Of a stretch of 64,000 nucleotides of DNA, positions 43,921 through 53,785 are shown piece after piece. The notes below the pieces were generated by a model that saw only the letters and a program-made list of their open reading frames with translations, searched no databases and was not told the DNA's origin. The DNA is taken from NCBI RefSeq assembly GCF_947488185.1, contig NZ_CANKYM010000003.1, forward strand, positions 322,873-386,872, read 5' to 3'. Every line of letters begins with the position of its first letter. The first letter of the stretch is position 1. The position numbers and the translations under genes are program-made. This DNA comes from an uncultured Roseobacter sp. GTDB taxonomy: Bacteria > Pseudomonadota > Alphaproteobacteria > Rhodobacterales > Rhodobacteraceae.

Positions 43921-46116
43921 TTGAGCATGCCACAATTCTACGACCAGGGTGACCTGATCGGTGTTCTGACGACGCAGCCTTTGGGCCGTGCGCTGGATTA
44001 CCGTGCACCTGAAGGCGGGTGCCATCTGGGCGCCTTTGTCGAGGTGCCGCTGGGACCGCGCAAGGTGTTGGGCGTGGTCTGGGGGCCGGGCAAGGGCAAC
44101 TATGATCTGGCGAAAATTCGCGCTGTTCTGCGCGTGCTCGACGTGGCGCCGATGCGCGCGGAGATGCGCAGCTTCCTGGAGCGCGCTGCCGATTATACGC
44201 TGACACCGCTGCCCGCAATGTTGCGGTTGGCCACGCGCGCGCCGGGATTAGGTGATCCGCCCTCGATGCGCAAGATCTACCGGCGCGGGGCGTCGGAGCC
44301 CGACAAGATGACGGCGGCGCGGCGCAAGGTCCTCGATGTTCTGGCCGACTACGGCGATCTGGCATTCACGCTGAAGGAACTGGCCGAGATGGCCGGGGTG
44401 GGCCCGTCTGTGGTGAAGGGCCTCGTGGCGCAGGGCGCCGTCGCCGAAGAGGAAAGCCCGCGCGATCTGCCCTTTCCACGGCTCGATCCGGCGCTGCCGG
44501 GTAAAGATCTGACCGACGATCAGGCGGCAGGTGCTGCGCAACTTGCCGAGGCGGTGCGGTCGGAACGCTATGGCACCACGCTGCTGCGCGGGGTGACCGG
44601 GTCCGGCAAGACGGAGGTGTATCTGGAGGCGGTGGCGGCAGCGCTGAGTGCCGGGCGGCAGGCTTTGGTGCTGTTGCCGGAGATCGCGCTGACGGCGGAG
44701 TTCCTGACACGGGTGCAGGAGCGCTTCGGTGCCAAACCTGCGGAGTGGCATTCCGGGGCGACGATGACCGAACGCCGCCGCATCTGGCGCATGGTCGGGC
44801 AGGGCGATGCGCAACTGGTGATTGGCGCGCGGTCGGCGCTGTTCCTGCCGTTTCAGAACCTCGGGCTGATCGTTGTCGATGAGGAGCATGACACCTCCTA
44901 CAAGCAGGAGGAAGGCGTGCTTTACAACGCGCGCGACATGGCCGTGCTGCGCGCGTCGATCTGCGGCGCACAGGTGGTGCTGGCCTCGGCCACGCCGTCA
45001 TTGGAGAGCTGGGCGAATGCGCAGGCTGGCAAATACAAGCGTCTGGAGCTGACCTCGCGCTTTGGTCCGGCGGTCATGCCCGAGATGCGTGCGATTGACA
45101 TGCGCGCGGAGCAGCTGCCGTCCAACCGCTGGATTTCTGCAGTCTTGCAGCGCGAGGTGCAGGCGCGGCTGGAGGCTGGGGAGCAGTCGCTGCTCTTCAT
45201 CAACCGGCGCGGCTATGCGCCGATCACGCTCTGCCGGGCCTGCGGGCATCAGATCGGCTGCGATCACTGTGATGCGCGCATGGTCGAGCACCGGTTCCTC
45301 AAGCGGCTGGTTTGCCATCAATGTGGTGAGACCAAGCCGATGCCGCAGGTCTGTCCTTCCTGTGAGGTCGAAGGGAAGCTGGCCGCTGTCGGCCCCGGTG
45401 TCGAGCGGTTGGGCGAGGAGGCGGCGGCGCTTTTTCCCGAGGCGCGCATCGCAACGCTGAGCTCGGATATGTATGGCTCGGCGCGGGCGCTGAAGGCTGA
45501 GATCGAGGGCATTGCTGAGGGGGCCGCAGACGTGATCATCGGCACGCAGCTGGTGGCAAAGGGGCACAATTTTCCCAAACTCACGCTGGTGGGGGTGATC
45601 GATGCGGATCTCGGGCTGCAGGGCTCGGATCTGCGTGCGGCAGAGCGGACTTTTCAGCTGATGCGGCAGGTGGCCGGGCGGGCCGGGCGGGCTGAGAAAC
45701 CGGGCGCCGCATTGATGCAGACCTATCAGCCGGAGCATCCGGTGATCCGCGCCATTCTGGCAGGGGATGAGGAGCGGTTCTGGGCGGCGGAGGCGCGTGA
45801 GCGGGAGGCGGCAGGCGTGCCGCCTTACGGGCGCATGGCCGGGATCATTCTGAGCGCGCCGGATGTGGCAATGGTCTTTGATGCGGGCAACTTCCTGGCC
45901 CGTCAAGATGCTCCGCTGCGGGCCATCGGCGCGCAGGTCTTTGGCCCGGCTCCGGCGCCGATCGCCCGGGTGCGGGGGCGACACCGGGTGCGGCTTTTGG
46001 TCAAGGCGGAGAAATCTGCGCCGCTGCAGGAGGCCTTGGCAAGATGGGTCGGGCAATTGCGCATCAAGGGTGATCTGCGGCTGGCCGTGGATATCGATCC
46101 GCAGAGTTTTTACTGA
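43921..46116 (+). CDS. priA: primosomal replication restart helicase PriA
   Basis: PriA recognises stalled forks and loads the replisome. The 731-residue protein has an N-terminal DNA-binding domain, Walker A in LRGVTGSGKTEVYLEA, Walker B DEEHD with TSYKQEEG, and eight zinc cysteines (CRACGHQIGCDHCD, then CHQCGETKPMPQVCPSC). Helicase motifs V-VI are VIIGTQLVAKGHNFP and RQVAGRAGRAEKPG. The start is either TTG 43921, nine bases after GGAG, or ATG 43927. It is divergent from the fsa-like gene. Confidence 0.96.
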   Translation: MSMPQFYDQGDLIGVLTTQPLGRALDYRAPEGGCHLGAFVEVPLGPRKVLGVVWGPGKGNYDLAKIRAVLRVLDVAPMRAEMRSFLERAADYTLTPLPAMLRLATRAPGLGDPPSMRKIYRRGASEPDKMTAARRKVLDVLADYGDLAFTLKELAEMAGVGPSVVKGLVAQGAVAEEESPRDLPFPRLDPALPGKDLTDDQAAGAAQLAEAVRSERYGTTLLRGVTGSGKTEVYLEAVAAALSAGRQALVLLPEIALTAEFLTRVQERFGAKPAEWHSGATMTERRRIWRMVGQGDAQLVIGARSALFLPFQNLGLIVVDEEHDTSYKQEEGVLYNARDMAVLRASICGAQVVLASATPSLESWANAQAGKYKRLELTSRFGPAVMPEMRAIDMRAEQLPSNRWISAVLQREVQARLEAGEQSLLFINRRGYAPITLCRACGHQIGCDHCDARMVEHRFLKRLVCHQCGETKPMPQVCPSCEVEGKLAAVGPGVERLGEEAAALFPEARIATLSSDMYGSARALKAEIEGIAEGAADVIIGTQLVAKGHNFPKLTLVGVIDADLGLQGSDLRAAERTFQLMRQVAGRAGRAEKPGAALMQTYQPEHPVIRAILAGDEERFWAAEAREREAAGVPPYGRMAGIILSAPDVAMVFDAGNFLARQDAPLRAIGAQVFGPAPAPIARVRGRHRVRLLVKAEKSAPLQEALARWVGQLRIKGDLRLAVDIDPQSFY

Positions 46117-46260
46117 GCATTTTCCCTCTCGCGCTTGCGCCGCGAGAGGGGCCTCCGGCGGGCATATTTGACGAACAATGAAACGGCAGGTGCGTCTGCG
46201 GACAGGTTTTGTGCGTTTTTGCGCCTCGTCAAAGGAAAGCAAAAAGCATATGGGTCGGCC

Positions 46261-47493
46261 ATGGCCCAATTTGTGAAACTTGCAGATGCAAAGCGGTTGC
46301 CGTTTTGGCGGCGACCGATTGCGTTGTTGTTCCTGATGGCGCTGGCGATGCCTATTGCCTTCAATACATGGTCCGCCTTGCTGAACAACTTCGTGATCGA
46401 CGCGGCCAGCTTTGACGGGGGCGACATCGGTTTGCTGCATACGGTGCGGGAGATCCCCGGTTTCCTCGCCGTGGGGGTAATTGCGATCATTATTTTCATG
46501 CGGGAACAGGTGCTCGGTCTGGTGTCCCTGATCCTGCTGGGGGCAGCCACGGCGGTCACCGCCTGGTTCCCGTCGATGGGCGGCATTTTGACCATCACCA
46601 TGCTGAGTTCGATTGGCTTTCACTACTACGAGACGGTCAACCAGTCGCTGCAGTTGCAGTGGTTGAGCAAGAAAGAAGCGCCGCAGATGCTTGGGTGGCT
46701 GCTGGCGGCCGGGTCAGCTGCGACGCTGGTGGCCTATCTGGCGATCATGGCGCTCTGGGACACGCTGCAGCTCAGTTATAACATCGTCTACCTGATCGGG
46801 GGCGGCATCACCGTTGCCATCGCGGTTTTCGCGATGATCGCTTATCCGCAGTTCGAGGCACCCAATCCGCAGATCAAGAAGATGGTCCTGCGTCGGCGGT
46901 ACTGGCTCTATTACGCCTTGCAGTTCATGTCCGGTGCGCGGCGACAGATTTTCGTGGTCTTCGCGGGCTTCATGATGGTCGAGAAGTTTGGCTATGACGT
47001 GCATGAGATCACGCTGCTTTACCTCATCAATCTGGTGATCAACATGCTGGTGGCCCCCTTGCTGGGCCGCGCGGTGAGCTATTTTGGCGAACGCCACACG
47101 CTCGGTTTTGAATACATTGGGCTGATCATTGTGTTTCTGTCCTATGGCGGCGTCTACTATCTCGGGTGGGGCGTGGCGGTGGCCGCGACGCTCTACGTGA
47201 TCGACCACATCTTCTTTGGTCTCGCGCTGGCGCTGAAGACCTATTTCCAGAAGATCGCGGACCCGGGCGACATCGCCCCCACGGCTGCAGTCGCCTTCAC
47301 GATCAATCACATCGCGGCGGTTTTTCTGCCGGTATTGCTGGGGCTGTTGTGGCTGGCGTCACCCGCTGCGGTGTTTTTCCTGGCGGCGGCGATGGCTGGG
47401 GTCTCATTGATCCTCGCGATGATGATCCCGCGCCATCCTGAGAAGGGCAATGAAACCATCTTTTCCCACCCGGTGACGGCAGCAGCGGAATGA
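46261..47493 (+). CDS. MFS-type membrane transporter
   Basis: The 410-residue protein has about eleven or twelve hydrophobic segments and a general major-facilitator pattern, including an NNFVIDAASFDGGDIGLLHT loop and a central basic linker (IKKMVLRRRYW). I cannot name the substrate. The ATG at 46261 is preferred because the frame upstream to 46135 is non-hydrophobic and lies just after priA. Its end overlaps the following MATE gene by ATGA, and that gene overlaps prmA, so the three form one operon. Confidence 0.85.
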   Translation: MAQFVKLADAKRLPFWRRPIALLFLMALAMPIAFNTWSALLNNFVIDAASFDGGDIGLLHTVREIPGFLAVGVIAIIIFMREQVLGLVSLILLGAATAVTAWFPSMGGILTITMLSSIGFHYYETVNQSLQLQWLSKKEAPQMLGWLLAAGSAATLVAYLAIMALWDTLQLSYNIVYLIGGGITVAIAVFAMIAYPQFEAPNPQIKKMVLRRRYWLYYALQFMSGARRQIFVVFAGFMMVEKFGYDVHEITLLYLINLVINMLVAPLLGRAVSYFGERHTLGFEYIGLIIVFLSYGGVYYLGWGVAVAATLYVIDHIFFGLALALKTYFQKIADPGDIAPTAAVAFTINHIAAVFLPVLLGLLWLASPAAVFFLAAAMAGVSLILAMMIPRHPEKGNETIFSHPVTAAAE

Positions 47494-48881
47494 GCGATGC
47501 GCGGTTTCTGACCGGCTCAACCATGGGGCATGTGGTGCGCATGACGGCTACGGGGGCCATGGGCATCACCTTCGTTTTCCTGGTGGATGCGGCCAATCTT
47601 CTCTGGGTGTCGCAGTTGGGCGATCCGTCGCTGGTGGCGGCTATCGGTTTTGCCTATGCAATTCAGTTCTTTTCGGTCTCCTCCGGAGTGGGGCTGATGA
47701 TCGCGGCGACGGCGCTGATCTCGCGCAGCATTGGCGCGGGTAACCGGGAGGCGGCCCGGCGGCAGGCCGGCGGTGCCATTGCCATTGCCGCGATCATTCA
47801 GGCGGTTGTTGCGGTTCTGATCGTCCTTTTCCGGCATGATCTCGTGGCACTGGCGGGCGCCAGCGGCGAGACGGCTGCCCTCGCGGCCCGGTACCTGGGG
47901 TTCACGATCCCGTCGCTGCCCTTCATGGCCGTGGGCATGGTCGCCTCCGGGGCTTTGCGCGCCGAGGGGCTGGGGGCGAAGGCGATGTATGTGACCCTGT
48001 TGTCCGGCTCCCTTCTGATGCTAGTGGATCCGGTTCTTATCCTCTGGCTCGGTCTGGGGCTGGATGGCGCGGCGATTGGCCTGTGCGCATTCCGGCTTGC
48101 GCTGATGGGGCTGGGCCTCTTCTACGCCGCTCACCAGCACCGCCTGATCGCGATGCCTGATCTGCGGATGACGGCCGAGATCCTGTGGCCCTATATGATC
48201 GTCGCGGTGCCCGCGATTGCAACGCAGATGGCGACACCGGCGGGTAATTACTTCCTGACGATTGTGATGGCACCTTTTGGTGATGACGCCGTTGCGGCCT
48301 GGGCCGTGGTCGGGCGGCTGACGGTGGTGGCTTTTGGCGGGATCTTTGCCCTCTCCGGCGCGATTGGTGGGATTTTTGGCCAGAACTACGGGGCGGGGCA
48401 GTGTGACCGCTTGCGCACGACCTACCGTGATGCGTTGATTTTCTGTCTGATCTACACCGGCGTGACCTGGGCGCTTCTGCTTGCTGCAACGCCGCATGTG
48501 ATCGCGGTCTTCGGGTTGAGCGGGCAGGGCGCGGAGGTGATTTGGGCCTTCACCACCATTGGCGTGGGCGGGTTCATCTTTGTCGGTGCGCTCTTTGTCT
48601 CCAACGCGGCCTTTAACAATCTCGGCAAACCCGGGCGTTCGACGGTGGTCAACTGGCTGAAGGACGGGGCGATGAGCTGGCCTGCCGCAGCCCTGCTGGC
48701 CACATATTACGGTGCGCCGGGAGTGATCTACGGCCAGGCAGCGGCCGGGGCGCTTGCTGGCGCCTTTTCCGCCCTCTGGGGGTGGCGCTTTGTGCAAAGT
48801 CTCCGGCCCGTCCCGCCCGAGACGCTTGACCTTCCGCCCGCCCGGCCCTACCCGAACCCGGACCGATACCGGAGACGTTGA
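47490..48881 (+). CDS. MATE family efflux transporter
   Basis: This 463-residue protein has twelve probable membrane segments with the MATE arrangement: TGAMGITFVFLVDAANLLWV at the start, a central loop, and a second half with MIVAVPAIATQMATPAGNYF. It probably exports cationic toxins or metabolites against an ion gradient. It differs in sequence from the other MATE protein of the window (22477-23850), so the two are not a recent duplication. It is coupled to the MFS gene upstream and to prmA downstream. Confidence 0.9.
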   Translation: MSDARFLTGSTMGHVVRMTATGAMGITFVFLVDAANLLWVSQLGDPSLVAAIGFAYAIQFFSVSSGVGLMIAATALISRSIGAGNREAARRQAGGAIAIAAIIQAVVAVLIVLFRHDLVALAGASGETAALAARYLGFTIPSLPFMAVGMVASGALRAEGLGAKAMYVTLLSGSLLMLVDPVLILWLGLGLDGAAIGLCAFRLALMGLGLFYAAHQHRLIAMPDLRMTAEILWPYMIVAVPAIATQMATPAGNYFLTIVMAPFGDDAVAAWAVVGRLTVVAFGGIFALSGAIGGIFGQNYGAGQCDRLRTTYRDALIFCLIYTGVTWALLLAATPHVIAVFGLSGQGAEVIWAFTTIGVGGFIFVGALFVSNAAFNNLGKPGRSTVVNWLKDGAMSWPAAALLATYYGAPGVIYGQAAAGALAGAFSALWGWRFVQSLRPVPPETLDLPPARPYPNPDRYRRR

Positions 48882-49756
48882 TGCCCACTTTTACCGCCCT
48901 GACCACATTGCCCGGCAAGGCCGCCGCCGAGAAACTCGGCGCCGCCATGGAGGCGCTGGATCCGGAGCCCACGGGCGTTGGTGTTTTCGAAGTCGAAGAC
49001 GGCTCCGGCCTGTGGGAAGTCGGCGGGTATTTCACGGACCCGCCGGATGACACCGCGTTGACGCTTCTTGCGCTTGCCGTCGGGGCGAAACCCTTTGTCG
49101 TCTCCGAAGTGCCGGAGACCGATTGGGTTGCGCATGTGCGACGCGAATTGGCCCCCGTCGCTGCCGGGCGCTTTTTTGTCTACGGCAGCCATGACGCCGA
49201 TCAGGTGCCGGCGGGGGCGGAGCCCTTGTTGATCGAGGCCGCAATGGCCTTTGGGACCGGTCACCACGGCACCACGCTGGGGTGCCTGCGTGCGCTGGAC
49301 AGACTGGCGAATGCGGGTGTGGTGGGCCAGAAAGTAGCAGATATCGGCTGCGGCACGGCGGTTCTGGCCATGGCCGCCGCCCGGATCTGGCCAAACCCGG
49401 TACTGGCAAGCGATATCGACGCGGTGGCTGTCGAGGTGGCACGCAGTAATGCGGCGGCAAACGGACTTGAGGGGCGGGTTTTGTGCCTTGAAGCGGCGGG
49501 TTTTGATCATCCAGATTTGCTTGCCACAAGCCCGTTCGATTTGGTTTTTGCCAATATTTTGAAGGGGCCGCTGATCGCTTTGGCCCCGGATATGGCGCGG
49601 CATCTGGCCCCCGGCGGACACGCGATTCTGTCTGGTATTCTGAATGAGCAGGCCGATGATGTGATCGAGGTTTATGCCGATGCCGGCATCAATCTAATTC
49701 ACCGCGAGCAGATTGTTGACTGGACCACGCTTACTCTGGGTAGAGAACTGCCTTAA
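48881..49756 (+). CDS. prmA: ribosomal protein L11 methyltransferase
   Basis: PrmA trimethylates ribosomal protein L11 with S-adenosylmethionine. The 291-residue protein has the linker motif AMAFGTGHHGTT (122-132), SAM-binding DIGCGTAVLAMAAARI (from 154), and the catalytic FANILKGPLIALAPDM. The ATG at 48881 has GGAG six bases upstream and overlaps the MATE stop by one base. Confidence 0.94.
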   Translation: MPTFTALTTLPGKAAAEKLGAAMEALDPEPTGVGVFEVEDGSGLWEVGGYFTDPPDDTALTLLALAVGAKPFVVSEVPETDWVAHVRRELAPVAAGRFFVYGSHDADQVPAGAEPLLIEAAMAFGTGHHGTTLGCLRALDRLANAGVVGQKVADIGCGTAVLAMAAARIWPNPVLASDIDAVAVEVARSNAAANGLEGRVLCLEAAGFDHPDLLATSPFDLVFANILKGPLIALAPDMARHLAPGGHAILSGILNEQADDVIEVYADAGINLIHREQIVDWTTLTLGRELP

Positions 49757-49856
49757 TTGCCCCATTTCCGCCGCATTTTGGTGGTTTGTCTTGAATTTGA
49801 GACGTTTTAGCGGCAATTTTGAATAGATCCGGTGGGGGCCTGATCTTCAGGAGAGT

Positions 49857-50201
49857 GTGGTGACAGATTACGCTCAATTCGAAAAACGCCTTGCCGTGCT
49901 CAGCACGAAACACAAGAAGATGGCGCGCGGCTACACTGCAAAGATCGGCCCCGATGGCCTGATCACGGTCGAGCCCAAGCGTGCGCGGTTCCCGATCAGA
50001 CCCCGCACGATTGTCTTCACCGTTGTCGGCATTTTGCTCTTTAAGTCTTTGATGATCGTATCGACCGGGCTTGCCACGTATGAAGGGCGCATTGAGCGCT
50101 TGGAGGCTGGCACAATGTTTGAACAGGTTGTGGCGTGGGTGATGCAACCAGACGTCGTTTCGTCTTATGTGGCCGAGACGATTGTCACGAAACTACCCTG
50201 A
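49857..50201 (+). CDS. small inner-membrane protein of unknown function
   Basis: The 114-residue product has a basic N-terminal half (KRLAVLSTKHKKMARGYTAK, then PKRARFPIRPRT), one membrane helix (IVFTVVGILLFKSLMIVSTGL) and a short C-terminal domain. No family is recognised. Two adjacent GTG codons, at 49857 and 49860, are possible starts behind AGGAGAG; the second has the better spacing. A strong terminator follows at 50270. Confidence 0.75.
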   Translation: MVTDYAQFEKRLAVLSTKHKKMARGYTAKIGPDGLITVEPKRARFPIRPRTIVFTVVGILLFKSLMIVSTGLATYEGRIERLEAGTMFEQVVAWVMQPDVVSSYVAETIVTKLP

Positions 50202-50268
50202 TGTGTGCGAACGGAACCAGGTTCTGTTCGGGTGTGTGAATGAACGTCCCTCCAAAGGTGTTCACTGT

Positions 50269-50310
50269 TAAAAAAGCCGCCTCTCCCGTTTCGGAAGAGG
50301 CGGCTTTTTC
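50269..50310. terminator. strong bidirectional rho-independent terminator
   Basis: AAAAAAGCCGCCTCT (50270-50284) pairs with AGAGGCGGCTTTTT (50296-50309). A-runs and T-runs on both sides let it stop transcription from the small membrane protein gene (+) and from the DUF1127 gene (-, stop at 50343). Confidence 0.88.
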
Positions 50311-50342
50311 GTATCTGCGCCAACATGGCACGACAGCAGCGC

Positions 50343-50561
50343 TTAGCGGATGATGTTGCTTTCAGCGACTGCGTCGATGTCCGAACGGCTCAGGCCGATG
50401 TCTTCGAGTTCACGATCAGTCAGGCCTGCCAGGGCATTGCGCGTCACGCGTGCGTCGTTCCATGCGATCATGGAGGCAATTGCTGCGCTAATGGTGCTGA
50501 AGAAACGGCTTGCAACAGTTGCGGAGCCATAGGTGGTGCGGGAAGTATCAAAAGTAGCCAT
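50343..50561 (-). CDS. DUF1127 small protein
   Basis: The 72-residue protein ends with the DUF1127 motif: NALAGLTDRELEDIGLSRSD, about residues 42-61. DUF1127 proteins of Alphaproteobacteria are small Arg-rich or helical proteins, some of which affect RNA turnover or phosphate and stress responses; this one's role is unknown. AAGGA stands eight bases before the ATG. A strong terminator follows. Confidence 0.88.
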   Translation of the reverse strand: MATFDTSRTTYGSATVASRFFSTISAAIASMIAWNDARVTRNALAGLTDRELEDIGLSRSDIDAVAESNIIR

Positions 50562-50891
50562 TGTAGCCGTCCTTTATCTGAAGGTGAACCGGTCATGCCG
50601 GTGTGTGATGAGCTGCAGATAGGGATTGCCTGAATTTTGAGCAAGATGTGAAAATGCATGTTTGATATGCATTCCGTGCATGGGTTCACGTTGTGGTTAA
50701 CAGTATGTAAATAAACATAAAATGGAATCGACTACGTGTCGAAAACAGACCGGAATCTGACGTATTTGACCTTCGATTGGGTCAGTGTTTGCCATTTGAT
50801 TGAATTGCCGTCTGGAAAATGAAGCACTTTGCGGATGTTCGCCTTTCGTGCTAATGCTTAAAAAACGACTTAAATGGTCAGGGCAGGGCTT
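50562..50891. other. 330-base divergent intergenic region between the DUF1127 gene and ruvC
   Basis: The region is AT-rich and has no supported gene. It should hold the promoters of both flanking genes. A LexA-like site lies at 50837-50851. A TTAA pair at 50858 and 50870 has the wrong spacing for CtrA. Confidence 0.5.
50837..50851 (+). promoter_or_regulatory. possible LexA operator upstream of ruvCAB
   Basis: GTTC, seven bases (GCCTTTC), then GTGC: seven of eight key bases match the alphaproteobacterial LexA direct repeat GTTC-N7-GTTC. It lies about 40 bases before the ruvC start, and ruvCAB is a known SOS target in several Alphaproteobacteria. Prediction only. Confidence 0.4.
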
Positions 50892-51398
50892 ATGATACGG
50901 GTAATTGGCATCGACCCGGGGTTGCGGAACCTCGGATGGGGCGTGATTGACGTTTTGGGCAGCCGGATCAGCCATGTTGCCAATGGAATCTGTCATTCAA
51001 GTGGTACGGATCTGGCGCAGCGTCTGTTGTCCCTGCATAGCCAGTTGAGTGCCGTGGTCGCGGAACATGCCCCGCAGCAGGCAGCCATCGAACAGACTTT
51101 CGTGAACAAGGATGGCGCGGGCACGCTCAAGCTGGGTCAGGCCCGCGGGATCGCGATGTTAGTACCGGCACAGGCGGGGCTGAGCATTGGCGAATATGCC
51201 CCGAATTCGGTCAAGAAGGCGGTGGTCGGTGTGGGCCATGCGGATAAGCGGCAGGTGATGCATATGGTGAAGTTGCAACTGCCCGGTGCAGAGATTGCCG
51301 GGCCCGACGCGGCGGATGCACTGGCGATTGCCATTTGTCATGTGCATCATAGCGGCGCGGGTGGGCTTAGTGCTGCCATTGAGAGGGCGCGGGCATGA
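50892..51398 (+). CDS. ruvC: Holliday junction resolvase RuvC
   Basis: RuvC cuts Holliday junctions symmetrically. The 168-residue protein has the catalytic acidic residues in [13 protein letters not shown] (Asp8), [10 protein letters not shown], and [15 protein letters not shown]. The ATG at 50892 begins the conserved [10 protein letters not shown]; an ATG at 50874 would add six residues. Its end overlaps the ruvA start by ATGA. Confidence 0.95.
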   Translation: MIRVIGIDPGLRNLGWGVIDVLGSRISHVANGICHSSGTDLAQRLLSLHSQLSAVVAEHAPQQAAIEQTFVNKDGAGTLKLGQARGIAMLVPAQAGLSIGEYAPNSVKKAVVGVGHADKRQVMHMVKLQLPGAEIAGPDAADALAIAICHVHHSGAGGLSAAIERARA

Positions 51399-52054
51399 TC
51401 GGCAAGATCACCGGCCGGATCGAGTATCGCGCTCCGGATCACGTGTTGATCGATGTGCGCGGCGTTGGCTATCTGGTCTATTGTTCTGAGCGGACCCTGG
51501 CCGCATTGCCAGGCGTGGGCGAGGCGGTGGCGCTTTTTACCGATCTTGTGGTGCGCGAAGATCTGATGCAGCTTTTTGGGTTCACGACACTGGCAGAGAA
51601 GGAATGGCACCGGCTGCTGACCTCGGTGCAGGGGGTGGGGGCCAAGGCCTCGCTGGCCATCTTGGGCGCTTTGGGGCCCGACGGTGTGAGCCGCGCCATT
51701 GCGCTGGGGGATTGGAACGCGGTCAAGGCGGCAAAGGGGATCGGTCCGAAAATCGCGCAGCGCGTGGTGCTGGACCTTAAGGATAAGGCGCCGGGTGTGA
51801 TGGCCATGGGGGGCACCCTTGCCGTCGCGACCGGCGATGCCGGGGCGGCGGTCATCGAGACCCCCGCCACGGCGGCCCCCGCGCCGCAGATGTCGCCCTC
51901 GGCTCAGGCGGATGCGCTGTCGGCTCTGGGCAATCTGGGATACGGTCCCGGGGACGCTGCGGGGGCTGTGGCGCAAGCGGCGGGTGAGGCACCTGAGGCG
52001 GATACCCCAGCGCTTATTCGTGCGGCGTTGAAACTTCTAGCGCCGAAGGGCTAA
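51395..52054 (+). CDS. ruvA: Holliday junction branch migration protein RuvA
   Basis: RuvA tetramers hold the junction flat and recruit RuvB. The 219-residue protein starts [20 protein letters not shown] (OB fold), has two helix-hairpin-helix motifs ([20 protein letters not shown] and [20 protein letters not shown]), an Ala/Pro-rich linker and a C-terminal domain that meets RuvB. It overlaps ruvC by four bases and precedes ruvB by 27. Confidence 0.95.
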   Translation: MIGKITGRIEYRAPDHVLIDVRGVGYLVYCSERTLAALPGVGEAVALFTDLVVREDLMQLFGFTTLAEKEWHRLLTSVQGVGAKASLAILGALGPDGVSRAIALGDWNAVKAAKGIGPKIAQRVVLDLKDKAPGVMAMGGTLAVATGDAGAAVIETPATAAPAPQMSPSAQADALSALGNLGYGPGDAAGAVAQAAGEAPEADTPALIRAALKLLAPKG

Positions 52055-52081
52055 GATGCCCGGGACCCTGCAGGACACCCC

Positions 52082-53104
52082 ATGAGCGATATTGACCCCA
52101 CCGTGCGGCCGGAGCCGCTGCCCGAGGATCACGACCGGGCGCTGCGTCCGCAGATGCTGGATGAATTCGTGGGGCAGGCCGAGGCGCGTTCCAATCTGCG
52201 CGTGTTCATCCAATCCGCCCGGCAGCGCGGCGAGGCGATGGATCACACGTTGTTTCACGGCCCACCCGGTCTGGGCAAAACCACGCTGGCGCAGATCATG
52301 GCGCGCGAGTTGGGGGTGGGGTTTCGCATGACGTCCGGCCCGGTGCTGGCCAAGGCGGGCGATCTGGCGGCGATCCTGACCAATCTGGAGCCACGCGATG
52401 TGCTCTTCATCGATGAAATCCACCGGTTGAACCCGGCAGTGGAAGAGGTGCTCTACCCCGCGTTGGAGGATTTTGAACTTGATCTGGTGATCGGTGAGGG
52501 ACCGGCGGCGCGCACGGTACGGATCGAGCTGCAACCCTTTACGCTGGTGGGGGCCACCACACGCATGGGGTTGCTGACCACGCCGCTGCGCGACCGCTTC
52601 GGCATTCCCACGCGGCTGCAGTTCTATACAGAGGACGAGTTGTTCATCATCGTGGACCGGAATGCACGCAAGCTTGGGGCGCCGGCGGATGAAGGCGGCG
52701 CGCGTGAGATTGCGCGGCGCGCGCGCGGCACACCGCGGATTGCCGGGCGGCTTTTGCGCAGGGTTGTGGATTTCGCGGTGGTTGAGGGCGATGGCAAGGT
52801 GACACGCGATCTGGCCGACATGGCGCTGACACGCCTGGGGGTCGATCATCTGGGGCTGGATGGGGCGGATCGGCGCTACTTGCGTCTGATGGCTGAAAAC
52901 TATGCGGGGGGGCCCGTCGGGATCGAAACTCTGAGCGCTGCGCTGTCCGAGAGCCGGGATGCGCTGGAGGAGGTGATTGAGCCTTTCCTCTTGCAGCAAG
53001 GGTTGATCCAACGCACCCCGCGAGGGCGGATGTTGGCACAAAAGGGCTGGACACACCTCGGGCTGCAGGCGCCGAAACCGCAATCCGATCTCTTTGGGGG
53101 CTGA
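52082..53104 (+). CDS. ruvB: Holliday junction branch migration ATPase RuvB
   Basis: RuvB is the hexameric AAA+ motor that drives branch migration. The 340-residue protein has Walker A GPPGLGKT (60-67), Walker [11 protein letters not shown], sensor 1 LVGATTRMG, the arginine finger region PLRDRFGI, and a C-terminal winged helix ([16 protein letters not shown]). Length and order are normal. Confidence 0.97.
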   Translation: MSDIDPTVRPEPLPEDHDRALRPQMLDEFVGQAEARSNLRVFIQSARQRGEAMDHTLFHGPPGLGKTTLAQIMARELGVGFRMTSGPVLAKAGDLAAILTNLEPRDVLFIDEIHRLNPAVEEVLYPALEDFELDLVIGEGPAARTVRIELQPFTLVGATTRMGLLTTPLRDRFGIPTRLQFYTEDELFIIVDRNARKLGAPADEGGAREIARRARGTPRIAGRLLRRVVDFAVVEGDGKVTRDLADMALTRLGVDHLGLDGADRRYLRLMAENYAGGPVGIETLSAALSESRDALEEVIEPFLLQQGLIQRTPRGRMLAQKGWTHLGLQAPKPQSDLFGG

Positions 53105-53158
53105 TCCGGTGCACCACCTTCCCCACCTGATCCGAACAGCGAAGGCAAGAAGACCCAC

Positions 53159-53785
53159 ATGATCGACGCCACCAAGATCGAGGCTCTATTCACACGTGAG
53201 AGCGGAGACTATGTCTTTGCCCGTTGGGGCCGCCCGATTGCGCCGGTGGTCTTCGGCGTGACCGACGAGACCCTGGCAGTCATTAAAGGCGCGCTGGAGG
53301 CGGTGATGACCTTGTCCGGCCATCAGATGGCCGAGACGGACCCGGAGTTGGGCAGCAACCTCATGGTGTTCTTCTTTCAGGACTGGGACGAATTGCCCGA
53401 GGTGCCGGGGCTGGACCGGCTGATCCTTGAGTTGAGACCGCTGGTGGAGAAGCTGAAAGCGGCGGAGGCCAATCAGTACCGTGTCTTTCACTTCGATCCG
53501 GAAGGCGCGATCAAGGCCTGTTTCGTCTTCCTGCGCATGGACAAGGCCTTGAGCGACGTGCCCGCACAGACCCTGGCGCTGAGCCAGATCGTGCAGTCAG
53601 TGCTGTTGTGGTCGGACGCTGCATTCCGGCAGCAGTCACCGCTGGCCGTGGCGGGTGACAAGACCATCCTGCGGCCGGAGATCTCCGCGCTGATCCGCGC
53701 GGCCTATGATCCGGTCATGCCCCCGGCAGCACAGGACAGCAGCCATGCGCTGCGCCTTGCGGCGCGCATTGGGCAGGTGCAATGA
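53159..53785 (+). CDS. conserved hypothetical protein between ruvB and the tol genes
   Basis: The 208-residue protein has no signal peptide or membrane segment and no motif I recognise. It contains a SGHQMAETDPELGSNLMVFF stretch and a DWDELPEVPGLDRLI segment. It starts 54 bases after ruvB and overlaps the following NTF2-like gene by ATGA, so it belongs to the same transcript. Real by codon usage, spacing and coupling; function unknown. Confidence 0.72.
   Translation: MIDATKIEALFTRESGDYVFARWGRPIAPVVFGVTDETLAVIKGALEAVMTLSGHQMAETDPELGSNLMVFFFQDWDELPEVPGLDRLILELRPLVEKLKAAEANQYRVFHFDPEGAIKACFVFLRMDKALSDVPAQTLALSQIVQSVLLWSDAAFRQQSPLAVAGDKTILRPEISALIRAAYDPVMPPAAQDSSHALRLAARIGQVQ

Noticed and set aside
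44998..46623. 541-codon minus-strand frame opposite priA and the MFS gene
   Set aside because: It spans two plus-strand genes and their gap, with shadow-like composition.
22477..48881. The two MATE transporter genes as a recent duplication
   Set aside because: Their protein sequences differ throughout and their neighbourhoods are unrelated.
50858..50873. TTAA pair resembling a CtrA box before ruvC
   Set aside because: The spacer is eight bases, whereas the CtrA consensus needs seven.
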